From Chloroflexota bacterium (GTDB taxonomy: Bacteria; Chloroflexota; UBA11872), in contig JAPOWQ010000071.1 of the NCBI GenBank assembly GCA_026707585.1, forward strand, positions 1-44,509: DNA of 44,509 nt, read 5' to 3'. A model generated the notes under the pieces. It did not search any database, was not told the DNA's origin, and saw only the letters and a program-made list of their open reading frames with translations. Shown one piece after another: positions 24,146 to 34,890 of this stretch. The position numbers and the translations under genes are program-made. Each line of letters starts with the position of its first letter. Within the stretch, counting starts at the first letter, position 1.

Positions 24146-24484
24146 CTATTCGCGAAGTGTGCGCCGAAGATTATCGATCAGGCTTCGATGCGCGTCTGGC
24201 GACTGCTCCCGCTCCGCCAGCTTTCGCCGCACGGTGCGCTCTCCATAGTGCCGCATGGCCATGTATACGGCCGAGGCCACCAGCACGATGATCCCAATCG
24301 CCCCAATCGTGTTCTGCAGTTCTTCGCGAAACCACCAGAATCCGGTGAGTACCCGCAGTCCGATCACGATCAGATAAATCGTGGCCGTAACGGACAGGGC
24401 GTAGGCCAGCCGGCGTCGCATCCCGCTGTAGATCAGGAACGGGATGGTCGCAACCAGCATCCCCAATAGGAGAACGCGGAACAT
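24146..24484 (-). CDS. Small membrane protein of unknown function
   Basis: The 112-residue protein has three hydrophobic stretches: about 3-20 (RVLLLGMLVATIPFLIY), 26-48 (LAYALSVTATIYLIVIGLRV) and 58-76 (TIGAIGIIVLVASAVYMAM). A charged C-terminal tail follows, RRKLAEREQSPDAHRSLIDN and on, presumably cytoplasmic. The family is unknown. It is the first gene of the leftward trio with the 77-residue protein and the SDR. The ATG at 24484 has no clear Shine-Dalgarno sequence. Confidence 0.55.
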   Translation of the reverse strand: MFRVLLLGMLVATIPFLIYSGMRRRLAYALSVTATIYLIVIGLRVLTGFWWFREELQNTIGAIGIIVLVASAVYMAMRHYGERTVRRKLAEREQSPDAHRSLIDNLRRTLRE

Positions 24485-24552
24485 GGCACCAACTCAGGCG
24501 CGCATCAACTGATCGTAGCACCGGCCCTCATCGCCCCGATTGGGCCGGGCGA

Positions 24553-24568
24553 AGTTTCGCGTGAAACA
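24553..24568. promoter_or_regulatory. parS-like sequence
   Basis: AGTTTCGCGTGAAACA matches the parS consensus TGTTTCACGTGAAACA at 14 of 16 positions, with mismatches at positions 1 and 7. It lies in a non-coding gap. parS is the binding site of ParB in chromosome segregation and tolerates a few mismatches. One site alone is weak evidence, and no parAB genes are in the window. Confidence 0.4.
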
Positions 24569-24631
24569 CTGGGCTGTCCGCGCCCCGCAGACCTACGGTG
24601 GCCCCAACGGGTTCAAGGCGCGTTGTGCGCC

Positions 24632-24660
24632 CATGCGCTAGGCTATGCGTAGCCCGCATG
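24632..24660 (+). other. Hairpin in the gltB upstream region
   Basis: CATGCG (24632-24637) pairs with CGCATG (24655-24660), and GGCTA (24641-24645) pairs with TAGCC (24650-24654) around a TGCG loop, with a three-base bulge on the left. It lies about 210 bp before gltB. It could be part of an RNA leader; no T-run follows. Confidence 0.4.
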
Positions 24661-24870
24661 ATGCTGGCCTTGGCGGCGCATACCGTTCGCGCGGTGGGCT
24701 CCGTCCGGTCGGCCTTGTATTGAGAGCTGCAACGCCCACCACGCCGATGAACGACCCTCGACGAATGACCGGCACCGGCGGGGTCGGGCGCACCGCGCGT
24801 TTACCTCTTCCACTGCCTCCGGCGTCGCGCTAGTCGTTTCACCAGTCGCCTGATCGAGAGGATCCCTACC

Positions 24871-27800
24871 GTGGCCGCCATGTACGACCCGCGCTATGAG
24901 CACGATTCGTGCGGCGTGGGGTTCGTGGCGGACATCCGGGGCCGGCGCTCGCATCGGATCGTGGAGCGAGCGCTGGAGGCGGTTGCATCGTTGACCCACC
25001 GCGGAGCGATTGCCGCCGACGCCCGTACCGGCGATGGCGCGGGCATCCTGACGCAACTGCCCCGCGAACTGCTGGTCGGCGCCTACGCCGACCTGGGCTG
25101 GTCGAGCGTCGACCCGGCGCGCATGGCTGTCGGCGTCTTTTTCCTGGACGCCCATGACCCCCGCGGCACGCATCGCGCCCAGGTGCTGGCGGAAGCGATT
25201 TGCGCTCGGCGCGGCTTTAGCGTGGCGGGCTGGCGGGACGTGCCGCTCGATCGCGACGTGTTGGGCACGGCTGGCGGACGCACGATGCCGGACATCAAGC
25301 ATCTGCTGCTCGTCGACAACCAGGACTCGAGCGATCTTCTGCCCGCCGAGCAGCGGCTTTTCCTTGGCCGCAAGGAGCTGGAGGGCCGGCTACGCGCCGA
25401 GTCCCTGGATGCCAACTACGTGGTCTCACTCTCCTCGCGCACGATTGTCTACAAGGGCCTGATCGTCGGCACCGAAGTCGGCCACTTCTTCAGGGATCTG
25501 AGCGACCCCCGCTACCGCACGGCGGTCGCGGTGTTCCACCAGCGCTACAGCACCAACACCAGTCCGACCTGGGAGTTGGCCCAGCCGTTCCGGATGCTGG
25601 CGCACAACGGCGAAATCAACACGCTTGACGGTAACCGCAACTGGATGTTTGCTCGTGAAGGCGGGCTTGAGCATCCCCTGTTCGGCGCGGACACGGCCGT
25701 TCTTCGGCCTATGACGGACCGCGTCGGTTCGGCCATGTCGGATTCCTGCAGTCTCGACCAGGTGCTTGAGTTGCTCACCCTTTCCGGACGCAACCTGGTG
25801 CACAGCGCCATGATGCTGGTGCCGGAGGCCTGGCGCGATGCGCGGGAGATGCCCGCTGAGTTGCAGGACTTCTACGCCTACCACGCCTGCCTGATGGAGC
25901 CGTGGGACGGACCGGCTGCCCTTGCCTTGACTGACGGGCGCTGGGTGTGCGGCGCCCTGGACCGCAACGGCCTGCGACCGGCCCGCTACTTCGTCACTGA
26001 CGACGACATGGTGCTCATGGCCTCCGAAGTTGGCGTGATTGACATTGATGACTCGCACATCGTGTCCAAGGGCCGCCTTGGTCCCGGGCGCATGATTGCG
26101 GTCGATCTGGAAACCGGCCGCCTGCTCACCGATTACGCCGCCAAGCGTGAATTTGTTGAGAACAAGCCCTACGGCGACTGGTTCCACGGTCAGCGGGTCG
26201 CGTTAGACCGGTCGCTGCCAGTTGACCTCAATGGCAATGCGAAGGGGCTGGCAGAGCCCGACGTGCAACGCTGGCAGCGCGCTCTCGGTTTCACCCGCGA
26301 GGACCTCACGCACATCCTCGAGCCCATGGCACTCCAGGCCATGGACCCGGTTTTTTCCATGGGCAACGATGCGCCCCTCGCGGTCATGTCGCGCTTCCAG
26401 CCGTCAGTCTTCAGCTACCTGCGGCAGCGGTTCGCGCAAGTCACCAATCCGCCGATTGATCCGCTGCGCGAGAAGCTGGTCATGTCGCTCATGACGCGCC
26501 TGGGCGCTCGCGGCACCTTCCTGGTGCCCACCCCCGAGGCTGCCCACCTGCTGCATCTGGACTCTCCAATTCTGAGTGACGAAGATCTGCGGCGCATTGA
26601 CAGGCTTGACGATCCCGATTTCGCCACAGCCTGGCTGGATGCCCTGTTCCCAATCGCCGGTGGCCCGGCTGGGCTGGAACTGGCACTGGACGAACTGGTC
26701 AGGCAGGCGCTTAGCGCGATCGACGACGGTGCGCGCATCCTGATCGTCAGCGATCGCGGGATGGATCGGACCCGTGCGGCCATTCCGATGGCGCTCGCAG
26801 TCGGCGCGCTGCACTTCGCCCTGATTGAGTCCGGGCGTCGTCTGCGCGCCGGCATCGTGGTGCATACAGCGCAGGCCTGGGACGTGCATCACCTGTGCGC
26901 GCTCATCGGCTACGGCGCTGGCGCCGTGAATCCGTACCTCGCCTTCGCCACCGTCAGCAGCCTTGAGCCAGTTTCGACTAACGGATCCGAGAGCCTCGCC
27001 CAGACGTATCTGCGCATTGCTGAGGATGGGGTGCGCAAGGTGCTCTCCAAGATGGGCATCTCGACGCTTAGCAGTTACCAGGGCGCGCAGGTATTCGAAG
27101 CCGTCGGCCTGGCCGATGCGGTGATTGACCGGTGTTTCCCCGGAACGCCATCGCGAGTGGGCGGTATTGGGTTCGAGGAACTCGCGGCCGATGTCCTGGC
27201 ACGACATGCCGAGGCGTTTGAGCCTGAGGCCCCGCCGCAGCCGGCCGATATTGGCTGGGCGCGCTACCGGCGCAACGGCGAGTTCCACGCCGCCAACCCG
27301 GGATTCGTCAAGGCCATGCACCGGGCAATCCGAACGGGTGACCGCGAGGACTTCGACGCCTACGACAGCGTGGTCAACGACCGCGACCCCTACGCCATCC
27401 GCGACCTGCTCCGGTTCGTCCCGCAGAGCGATCCGATCCCGATCGACGAAGTCGAGCCGATTGAAACTATCGTGCGCCGCTTCACGACCACGGCCATGTC
27501 CGTTGGCGCCCTCAGCCCGGAGGCCCACAGCACGCTCAGCAAGGCCATGAACAGCCTGGGGGCGCGCAGCAATACCGGCGAAGGCGGCGAGGACCGGACC
27601 TGGTACACGCCCGACGAGAACGGCCAGGAACCCGACAGCCGCATCAAGCAGGTTGCCTCGGGCCGGTTTGGCGTCACCCCGCTGTACCTCTCAAAGGCCG
27701 ATCAGCTCGAAATCAAGATGGCGCAGGGCTCCAAGCCCGGCGAGGGCGGGCAGCTCCCGGCCCTGAAGGTGTCGCCCTACATTGCCAGCCTGCGCCACAC

Positions 27801-29454
27801 CATTCCGGGCATTCCGCTCATCTCGCCGCCGCCCCACCACGACATCTACAGCATCGAAGACCTGGCGCAGCTGATCTACGACCTCAAGCACGCCAACCCC
27901 AACGCCGCGGTGGGCGTGAAGCTGGTTGCCGAGTCCGGCGTCGGCACCATCGCTGCCGGCGTGGCCAAGGCCTATGCCGATTACGTGCTCATCAGCGGCC
28001 ACGATGGCGGCACCGGCGCGTCGCCGATCAGCTCGATCAAGAATGCCGGCGTTCCGTGGGAAATTGGCCTGGTCGAAACCCAGCATGTGCTGGTCCGCAA
28101 CGGCCTGCGCGATCGAATCCTGGTCAAGACCGACGGCGGCCTCAAGACCGCCCGTGACGTCGTGATTGCCGGCATCCTGGGCGCCGAGGAATTCGGCTTC
28201 GGCACCGTGGCCGCTGTGGCCGTGGGTTGCATCATGGCTCGCCAGTGCCACCTCAACACTTGCCCGGTGGGCGTGGCTACGCAGCGCGCCGACCTGCGAG
28301 AACGCTTCGCCGGCGAGCCGGAACACGTCGTCCGCTTCTTCACCCACCTGGCGCAGGGAGTCCGCGAGATCATGGCCGGCCTGGGCGTCGCGCGCTTCGA
28401 AGACCTGGTTGGTCAGGTCCAATACCTGGAACCGGATCCCGACGTGGATGCCGGCCGGGCGGCCGCCCTTGACCTGCACGACCTATTGGTCCCGCCCGAC
28501 GAAACCCGCGTGTCGCCGCTGCGCCGTCATCGCGAACGCAACGACCGGCCGCACGACAGCCATCTGGATACCGGCATCATCGAACGCCTGGACTTTTCCG
28601 CGCTACCCAACGTCTCCCTGTCACTGGAACTGCCGATCTCCAACACTGACCGCGCTGTCGGGGCGCAACTCAGCGGCGCGATCGTGCGTGCCGGCTTTGA
28701 GGACGGCATTGCGGATGAGAGCATCCGCTTGAGCTTTCACGGCACCGCTGGCCAGAGCTTCGGGGCCTTCGTCACCCGCGGTCTGCGGCTGGACTTAATC
28801 GGCGAAGCCAACGACTACGTCGGCAAGGGGCTTGGCGGCGGTGTCATCACCGTTCGTCCCCCTGACAGTGCCGCCTTCGCGGCCGAAGACAACGTGATCA
28901 TGGGCAATACCGTCCTTTACGGCGCAACTTCGGGCCGCCTCTTCGTGGCTGGCCGGGCCGGCGAACGCTTTGGCGTCCGCAACAGCGGGGCGCAAACGGT
29001 TGTTGAGGGCGTCGGCGACCACTGCTGCGAATACATGACCGGTGGCACGGTGGTAGTCCTTGGCCCGACCGGTAAGAACTTTGCCGCCGGCATGTCGGCA
29101 GGGACGGCCTACATTTACGAGCGTGGCGAGATGTTCCTCAAGCGCTTCAATCCGGAACTGGTCAGCGTTGCGCGTGTCGCCGCTCCGGAGGCCGCCGAGG
29201 AGTTGCGCAACCTGATCGCCGACCATGTGGCGGCCACCGGCAGCGCCATCGGCCGCCGAATACTCGACGCGTGGGAGACCGAAGTCGCCAACTTCTGGCA
29301 GGTCACCCCCAACCCGCCGGTCGTTGACACCGAAGCGCCACCCAAGGCTGACGCCGCTCGCGCCCGACGCGCCGTTGCGGCCCGCCGCCGCGCGGCCCTG
29401 CGGCACGGCGGCCGCCGCCGCACCCCCGCGAGGTCCCGAGACCCGTCCAGGTGA
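24871..29454 (+). CDS. gltB: Glutamate synthase large subunit
   Basis: The 1527-residue protein has the full GltB architecture: an N-terminal class II glutamine amidotransferase domain with Cys14 (HDSCGVGF) as nucleophile after propeptide cleavage, a central domain, an FMN-binding synthase domain and a C-terminal beta-helix domain. The synthase domain has SGHDGGTGASP and KTDGGLKTARDV, and the 3Fe-4S ligands lie in CIMARQCHLNTC. The beta-helix domain has repeats such as GGGVI, MTGGTVVVLG and AAGMSAGTAYIY. It makes glutamate from glutamine and 2-oxoglutarate with reductant from a small subunit (gltD), which is not in the window. GAGAGGA eight bases before GTG 24871 supports that start over ATG 24880. 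The last codon overlaps the start of the next gene (GTGA). Confidence 0.96.
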   Translation: MAAMYDPRYEHDSCGVGFVADIRGRRSHRIVERALEAVASLTHRGAIAADARTGDGAGILTQLPRELLVGAYADLGWSSVDPARMAVGVFFLDAHDPRGTHRAQVLAEAICARRGFSVAGWRDVPLDRDVLGTAGGRTMPDIKHLLLVDNQDSSDLLPAEQRLFLGRKELEGRLRAESLDANYVVSLSSRTIVYKGLIVGTEVGHFFRDLSDPRYRTAVAVFHQRYSTNTSPTWELAQPFRMLAHNGEINTLDGNRNWMFAREGGLEHPLFGADTAVLRPMTDRVGSAMSDSCSLDQVLELLTLSGRNLVHSAMMLVPEAWRDAREMPAELQDFYAYHACLMEPWDGPAALALTDGRWVCGALDRNGLRPARYFVTDDDMVLMASEVGVIDIDDSHIVSKGRLGPGRMIAVDLETGRLLTDYAAKREFVENKPYGDWFHGQRVALDRSLPVDLNGNAKGLAEPDVQRWQRALGFTREDLTHILEPMALQAMDPVFSMGNDAPLAVMSRFQPSVFSYLRQRFAQVTNPPIDPLREKLVMSLMTRLGARGTFLVPTPEAAHLLHLDSPILSDEDLRRIDRLDDPDFATAWLDALFPIAGGPAGLELALDELVRQALSAIDDGARILIVSDRGMDRTRAAIPMALAVGALHFALIESGRRLRAGIVVHTAQAWDVHHLCALIGYGAGAVNPYLAFATVSSLEPVSTNGSESLAQTYLRIAEDGVRKVLSKMGISTLSSYQGAQVFEAVGLADAVIDRCFPGTPSRVGGIGFEELAADVLARHAEAFEPEAPPQPADIGWARYRRNGEFHAANPGFVKAMHRAIRTGDREDFDAYDSVVNDRDPYAIRDLLRFVPQSDPIPIDEVEPIETIVRRFTTTAMSVGALSPEAHSTLSKAMNSLGARSNTGEGGEDRTWYTPDENGQEPDSRIKQVASGRFGVTPLYLSKADQLEIKMAQGSKPGEGGQLPALKVSPYIASLRHTIPGIPLISPPPHHDIYSIEDLAQLIYDLKHANPNAAVGVKLVAESGVGTIAAGVAKAYADYVLISGHDGGTGASPISSIKNAGVPWEIGLVETQHVLVRNGLRDRILVKTDGGLKTARDVVIAGILGAEEFGFGTVAAVAVGCIMARQCHLNTCPVGVATQRADLRERFAGEPEHVVRFFTHLAQGVREIMAGLGVARFEDLVGQVQYLEPDPDVDAGRAAALDLHDLLVPPDETRVSPLRRHRERNDRPHDSHLDTGIIERLDFSALPNVSLSLELPISNTDRAVGAQLSGAIVRAGFEDGIADESIRLSFHGTAGQSFGAFVTRGLRLDLIGEANDYVGKGLGGGVITVRPPDSAAFAAEDNVIMGNTVLYGATSGRLFVAGRAGERFGVRNSGAQTVVEGVGDHCCEYMTGGTVVVLGPTGKNFAAGMSAGTAYIYERGEMFLKRFNPELVSVARVAAPEAAEELRNLIADHVAATGSAIGRRILDAWETEVANFWQVTPNPPVVDTEAPPKADAARARRAVAARRRAALRHGGRRRTPARSRDPSR

Positions 29455-29720
29455 CGGGCAGCCTGCGCCTGGCCGCCCTGGGAGGTTCGATCTGCCTCAT
29501 CGCCCTCGTCTCAATAGTGGGCGGCGTTGTGGGGGGACTGATCGGCCTGCAGAGCGGAGACTCGCTCGGACCCTTTGACCCGACGCTCAACGGCGGCATG
29601 CGCGGCGCCTACGCCGGGTTGGCGGCCGGCGCGGTGGTCGCGACGCCGCTCGCGCTGCTGTTCGTGAGAACCGTCCGGGGCTGGACGCGCGTCCCGGTGG
29701 GAAGCCGCCGCCGTGGCTGA
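29451..29720 (+). CDS. Small two-TM membrane protein coupled to gltB
   Basis: The 89-residue protein starts at GTG 29451, which overlaps the gltB stop TGA (GTGA). It has two hydrophobic segments (about residues 8-33, LAALGGSICLIALVSIVGG, and 51-71, RGAYAGLAAGAVVATPLALL) and a basic tail ending GSRRRG. The second region is Gly/Ala-rich. The function is unknown; coupling suggests co-expression with gltB. It in turn overlaps the next gene by 8 bp. Confidence 0.55.
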   Translation: MTGSLRLAALGGSICLIALVSIVGGVVGGLIGLQSGDSLGPFDPTLNGGMRGAYAGLAAGAVVATPLALLFVRTVRGWTRVPVGSRRRG

Positions 29721-30324
29721 ACGTCCAATCAACAACCCCGGCCGCGTCCTCATCGCTGGCGAGAACCACGTCCTGCGCCTGCGTTCAGACCCGGAGGGTC
29801 CGGACGCTGCCCTCGTCAATCACTTTCGGCTCAGGCTCAGCCCACATGGCCCGGGCCATGCCGTGTTCGTGCTGGCCGACGCCAACGCCGCCGACCCCCG
29901 CAACGCCTGCTACAGCGACAACCCCGCCCTGGCCACCTGGCTGCTTGACTGGTACCTGCGCGGCAGTCCGCTCTACCAAGACCTGGAGGGCTTAGTCGAC
30001 TTGCCCATCGTCACGGCGGGAGGCTTTTCCTTCGTGGATGAACTTCCGCGCCGCTGGACCGAGACCGTCAGGGCCGGCGACGTGACGATTCGCGCAGCCT
30101 GGAAGGACTTGGCGACGCCATTTCACGTCGAGCGGCTGGCCCAACCCGGCGAACCAGGCGCCATGGACGTCTTCTCAGTCCTCATGTCGGCGTCAGACGC
30201 GGCTCTGTCCGTCGACGGCCAGCAGATCCCCGGCGTCGTATTTCGTCGTCAGGTCGGCTCCCAGCCCATCACCAGCGCCTTCCTCGCCTTCGCCGAGTCC
30301 TGGGTCGAGGTGCCAGGCTTCTAG
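29713..30324 (+). CDS. Hypothetical 203-residue protein
   Basis: The protein starts at GTG 29713 and overlaps the preceding gene by 8 bp. It has no membrane segment or signal peptide. It reads as a compact alpha/beta protein with strands such as HAVFVLADANA, DLPIVTAGGFSF and GVVFRRQVGSQPI, plus a WLLDWYLRGSPLYQ helix. I recognise no family. The tight head-to-tail overlap with the small membrane protein and gltB points to one transcript. Confidence 0.6.
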   Translation: MAERPINNPGRVLIAGENHVLRLRSDPEGPDAALVNHFRLRLSPHGPGHAVFVLADANAADPRNACYSDNPALATWLLDWYLRGSPLYQDLEGLVDLPIVTAGGFSFVDELPRRWTETVRAGDVTIRAAWKDLATPFHVERLAQPGEPGAMDVFSVLMSASDAALSVDGQQIPGVVFRRQVGSQPITSAFLAFAESWVEVPGF

Positions 30325-30351
30325 CGCGCGGCCCCACGCCTACCCGTCGGC

Positions 30352-31602
30352 TTAGTTGGCCAGCACCGCCAGGCGCCGCTTCCGCACCACTTCCTGCCCG
30401 CCCAGGTATACGGACACCGTGCGCGCGATGTTGCAGATGTTCTCGGCCGCGTCGCCGTCCACCACCAGCAGGTCCGCTTGCTGTCCCGGAACCAGTTCTC
30501 CAGTCAGGCCGCCCAAACCAATAGCCTTTGCCGCCGCGCCCGTAACCAAGTGCACTGCATCAACCGGCGTGGTGTCCAGCGCCACGACTGCGCTGATGAC
30601 AGATAGCGGAAACTCGTGGAAGGGAGTATCGATCACGCCCGCATCCGTCGACACCACATGCGGCACGCCACGCTCACGCATGTAGCGGAAGTTCGCGCCC
30701 GCCGCGCGGATGCGCTCTCGTTCGTCCGCGGGCAATGCGTCCAGGTGCGCCAGGTCGCGGAACGGCGTGCGATTCATGGCAGCCAGCGTCATGTGGACCG
30801 ACTGGTGCGATGCGTCGATGCGTTCGACGGCTGCTTCGTCCACAAACGACTGGCCACGAATCCCTTCGGGCGTGAGCCAGGAGCAGTGCTCCAACGTGTC
30901 AACGCCGGCGTCGATCGCGTCCCGGCAGCCGTCGGCTCCCAACACGTGGGCGGCCACGTGGCGTTGCAGGCGGTGGGAGTCGGTCACCAGCGCGCGCAGC
31001 GTTTCCAGGTCGTACTGTGAGTGTCCGGCCTGGGAGCCGGGGGTCATCATCCCGCCAGTGGCCATCACCTTGATGAAGTCCGCCCCGGCTTCCACCATCC
31101 GGCGCAAGGCCCGAATCACCTCGTCGCGCGAGTCGGCCCGGAGCCCGCACCAGTTCAGGTGCCCGCCGGTCGTGGTAATCGGCGCCCCGCAGACCAGCAG
31201 GCGTGGTCCTAGCGCCAGCCCACCGCGCAGCGCGTCCCGAACCACCATGTTGAGCGTCAGATAGCCGCCCGTGTCTCGCATTGTGGTTACGCCAGTCGCC
31301 AGCGCGCGTTGGCCGTTGGCGATGGCAGTCATCACACGTTCCTCATTGGATGCGGACTTGTGCACCGCCAGCGTGCGCTCGTGGCTGTCGTAGGCGCCGA
31401 ACTGCAGGTGGCAGTGGCAGTCGATCAGGCCGGGCATGATCGTGGCGTCGCCATAGTCGACCACGTCCGCGTCGTCGGCGTATGCGCCTGCGGACCCCAC
31501 GTGAGCAATCACGCCGTCGCGCACGACGACCTCCGGGTCGTACAAGGGGTCAGCGCCGGTGCCGTCGATGAGCGTGGCCGCGCGGAGGATCAGGTCAGGC
31601 AT
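30352..31602 (-). CDS. Amidohydrolase-superfamily metal-dependent hydrolase
   Basis: The 416-residue protein has the amidohydrolase fold with metal ligands His63 and His65 (DCHCHLQ), Lys178 (FIKVMATGG, a likely carboxylated lysine), His219 (AAHVLG), His239 (LEHCSW) and Asp320 (VSTDAG). The layout matches imidazolonepropionase-like and Xaa-Pro dipeptidase-like hydrolases of the family with a urease-like N-terminal strand domain. The substrate is unknown; it may be a cyclic amide or a peptide-like bond. It lies 63 bp downstream of mtnP on the same strand, so it could act on a nucleoside or thio-compound, but this is weak inference. Confidence 0.85.
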   Translation of the reverse strand: MPDLILRAATLIDGTGADPLYDPEVVVRDGVIAHVGSAGAYADDADVVDYGDATIMPGLIDCHCHLQFGAYDSHERTLAVHKSASNEERVMTAIANGQRALATGVTTMRDTGGYLTLNMVVRDALRGGLALGPRLLVCGAPITTTGGHLNWCGLRADSRDEVIRALRRMVEAGADFIKVMATGGMMTPGSQAGHSQYDLETLRALVTDSHRLQRHVAAHVLGADGCRDAIDAGVDTLEHCSWLTPEGIRGQSFVDEAAVERIDASHQSVHMTLAAMNRTPFRDLAHLDALPADERERIRAAGANFRYMRERGVPHVVSTDAGVIDTPFHEFPLSVISAVVALDTTPVDAVHLVTGAAAKAIGLGGLTGELVPGQQADLLVVDGDAAENICNIARTVSVYLGGQEVVRKRRLAVLAN

Positions 31603-31665
31603 TGCCCCGACGTTTCAGGTTGCACACGAGGGAGTTCAGGGGCATCGAATGTTGTTCTCCGTTCC

Positions 31666-32538
31666 CTACTCCGAGCCTGCAAGGTACCTGCCGACAAGCA
31701 GGTCATGGCGCTCGACGAGTTCGGACGGAATCATCTCCGGCGCTGTGATGATCGCTGTGGCCAACGCGTCGGCGCACTCGCAGGCGGAGTCCTCCGTGGG
31801 AATCTGCCCAACGGCGCGGCGGACGACGCGCTGGGAAAGCGATGTGTTGGCCATGAGGTTGGCGATGACCATTTCGGCGGAGACGTCCTCCTCGCTCTCG
31901 TGCCAGACGTCGTAGTCGGTAACCATGGCCAGGAGGGCGTAGCAGATCTCGGCTTCGCGGGCGAGGCGCGCTTCAGGGAGCGCGGTCATGCCGATGACGT
32001 CGACGCCCCAGGAGCGAAAGGTCTCGGACTCGGCGCGGGTGGAGAACTGCGGGCCCTCGATGCAGACGTAGGTGCCGCCGCGATGCACGTGGGCGCCCTC
32101 GGTTTCGGCCGCCTCGGCCAGAACGGCGGACAGGCGGGCGGAGAAGGGCTCGCCCATGCCGACATGCACCACGAGACCGGGGGTGTCGAAGAAGGTCATG
32201 GGGCGCTGGCGGGTTCGGTCGATCAGCTGGTCGGGCACGACCACGTGGAGGGGCTCGATGTGTTCGCGCATGCTGCCGACGGCGCTGACCGAGATGACCC
32301 AGCGCACGCCGAGCGACTTGAGCGCCCAGAAGTTGGCGCGGGCGTTGACGGCGGTGGGCATGATGCGGTGGCCGCGGCCATGGCGCGGCAGGAAGGCCAC
32401 CTCCACGCCGTCCAGCCTGCCGATGCGAATAAAGTCGCTGGGGTCGCCGAACGGCGTTGTGACGGTCTCGTCCCGAATGTCCTCCAGGCCGGGCATCTCG
32501 TAGAAGCCGCTGCCGCCGATGACTCCAATTGCTGGCAT
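31666..32538 (-). CDS. mtnP: 5'-methylthioadenosine phosphorylase (MTAP/PNP family)
   Basis: The 290-residue protein has the MTAP signature: IGVIGGSGFYEMPGL at the start, PRHGRGH (51-57) for phosphate, NARANFWALKSLGV, EGPQFSTRAES, GMTALPEARLAREAEICYA and TDYDVWH (nucleobase Asp). It phosphorolyses methylthioadenosine to adenine and methylthioribose-1-phosphate. The neighbouring mtnA takes that product onwards, so the two genes encode successive steps of methionine salvage. The gene starts at ATG 32538, 18 bp after the mtnA stop on the same strand. The length is normal. Confidence 0.93.
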   Translation of the reverse strand: MPAIGVIGGSGFYEMPGLEDIRDETVTTPFGDPSDFIRIGRLDGVEVAFLPRHGRGHRIMPTAVNARANFWALKSLGVRWVISVSAVGSMREHIEPLHVVVPDQLIDRTRQRPMTFFDTPGLVVHVGMGEPFSARLSAVLAEAAETEGAHVHRGGTYVCIEGPQFSTRAESETFRSWGVDVIGMTALPEARLAREAEICYALLAMVTDYDVWHESEEDVSAEMVIANLMANTSLSQRVVRRAVGQIPTEDSACECADALATAIITAPEMIPSELVERHDLLVGRYLAGSE

Positions 32539-32556
32539 TAGTCCTGGCTCCGCATG

Positions 32557-33648
<1,092 letters not shown>

Positions 33649-33747
33649 CGCCACGGGACTGCGTGTGGGCGGGTGAGTATATCGGCGACGGTCCCGAGAC
33701 TCGTGGAACCGTCGCGGCGTCACAAACGAGGCCGCTACGGAGGGCGA

Positions 33748-34848
33748 TCAGTCCGGCGCGTAGCGGATGAGACTGGCGCGGTCGAGCGTCCAGCCGAAGC
33801 CCGGGCGATCGGGGATCGTGACCGCGCCCCGGATGGCTTCGGGTTCGCCCGTGAGGGCATCCCAGATGAGGGAGTTCCCGGGCAACGGATCGCGACGAGG
33901 GAAGTACTCGCCAATCGGGCAGTTGGCGCGCGCGGCAATGAGGTGCCAGGAATGCAGCCAGCCCTGGTGCGGCGTGACCGGGCGCTGGTGGCTGGCAGCC
34001 AGAGCGCAGATTCGCAGCGCTTCGGTCAGGCCGCCGACGCGGTTGAGATCCGGCTGCAGGTAATGGACGCCCGCGTTGATGAGCGAGATAAAGGGGAAGC
34101 GGGTGCGTTCGGACTCGCCGGCCGCCAGCGGCACCGCGCCGGCGCGGGCCAGCGATTCGTAGCCCGCCAGGTCCTCGATAGGAAGCGGGTTTTCCAGCCA
34201 GCGGGCCCCAACGTCGGCCAGCGGCTGAAGCATGCGCCGGGCATAGGGAAGGTCCCAGCCAAAGTGGGCATCCACCATCAGGTCCGCATTGGGGCCGATG
34301 ACCGAGCGGATTTCGCGCAGCACGTCCATCTCGGTCTGCCGGCCCTTCTCGCCGTGCGCCGGACCGTGGATGGTGAAGTACTTGAAGGCGTTGAACCCGT
34401 GTCGGCGGCCTTCGAGGACTTCGTCCAGCAGCGACTGCGGGTCCTCGCGTCCACGCAGCGATAGCGAACTGAGATAAACGGGCACGGTCCTCGTCGATCC
34501 TCCGCCGATCAGGCTGACCACCGGCCGGCCCACCGACTTCCCGAGCAGGTCCCAGAGCGCCAGATCCACGCCGCTGAGAGCCATGACGCCGGTTCCGCGC
34601 TGGCCCTGACGGTTCAGAGAAGCGTAGAGACGTTCCCAGAGCGTCTCGATGTCCGTCGGGTCGGCGCCTTCCAGCAGCGGAGCGAATTGGCGGGTGATGA
34701 TCGTCTCCGCACCGACGGGAAAGCCTCCGACGGAGCCAAGGCCCGTGATTCCCTCGTCGGTTTCGATTTCCACGATAACGAGGGCAATGGCTTCACGGCC
34801 CGGATCGGGGTTGCGGAGGGGGTGAGCGCGGAGGCGAGTGATGCGCAT
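33748..34848 (-). CDS. Enolase-superfamily enzyme (mandelate racemase/muconate lactonising type)
   Basis: The 366-residue protein has an N-terminal capping domain and a modified TIM barrel with metal ligands Asp193 (VDAH), Glu219 (LENPL) and Glu245 (AAGES), as well as His294 (TPHQGW) and Lys156 (FKYFT). Members act as dehydratases or racemases on sugar or amino acids; with His at 294 a mandelate-racemase or sugar-acid dehydratase subgroup is likely. The substrate cannot be set from sequence. It lies upstream of mtnA-mtnP on the same strand but need not share their pathway. The ATG at 34848 begins MRITRLRAHP. Confidence 0.87.
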   Translation of the reverse strand: MRITRLRAHPLRNPDPGREAIALVIVEIETDEGITGLGSVGGFPVGAETIITRQFAPLLEGADPTDIETLWERLYASLNRQGQRGTGVMALSGVDLALWDLLGKSVGRPVVSLIGGGSTRTVPVYLSSLSLRGREDPQSLLDEVLEGRRHGFNAFKYFTIHGPAHGEKGRQTEMDVLREIRSVIGPNADLMVDAHFGWDLPYARRMLQPLADVGARWLENPLPIEDLAGYESLARAGAVPLAAGESERTRFPFISLINAGVHYLQPDLNRVGGLTEALRICALAASHQRPVTPHQGWLHSWHLIAARANCPIGEYFPRRDPLPGNSLIWDALTGEPEAIRGAVTIPDRPGFGWTLDRASLIRYAPD

Positions 34849-34890
34849 GGCGGGGAGATTGTGGTGAGATGATGTGAGTCGCGAGGCCTC

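Larger units (their letters stand above)
24485..24870. other. Gap between divergent genes, upstream of gltB
   Basis: About 385 bp without a gene. It contains a near-parS sequence and a strong hairpin (both listed). A promoter for gltB must lie here, but I could not place one. Confidence 0.5.

Noticed and set aside
26404-28479. Long minus-strand frames within gltB
   Set aside because: No domains; the gltB frame is continuous with strong family motifs.
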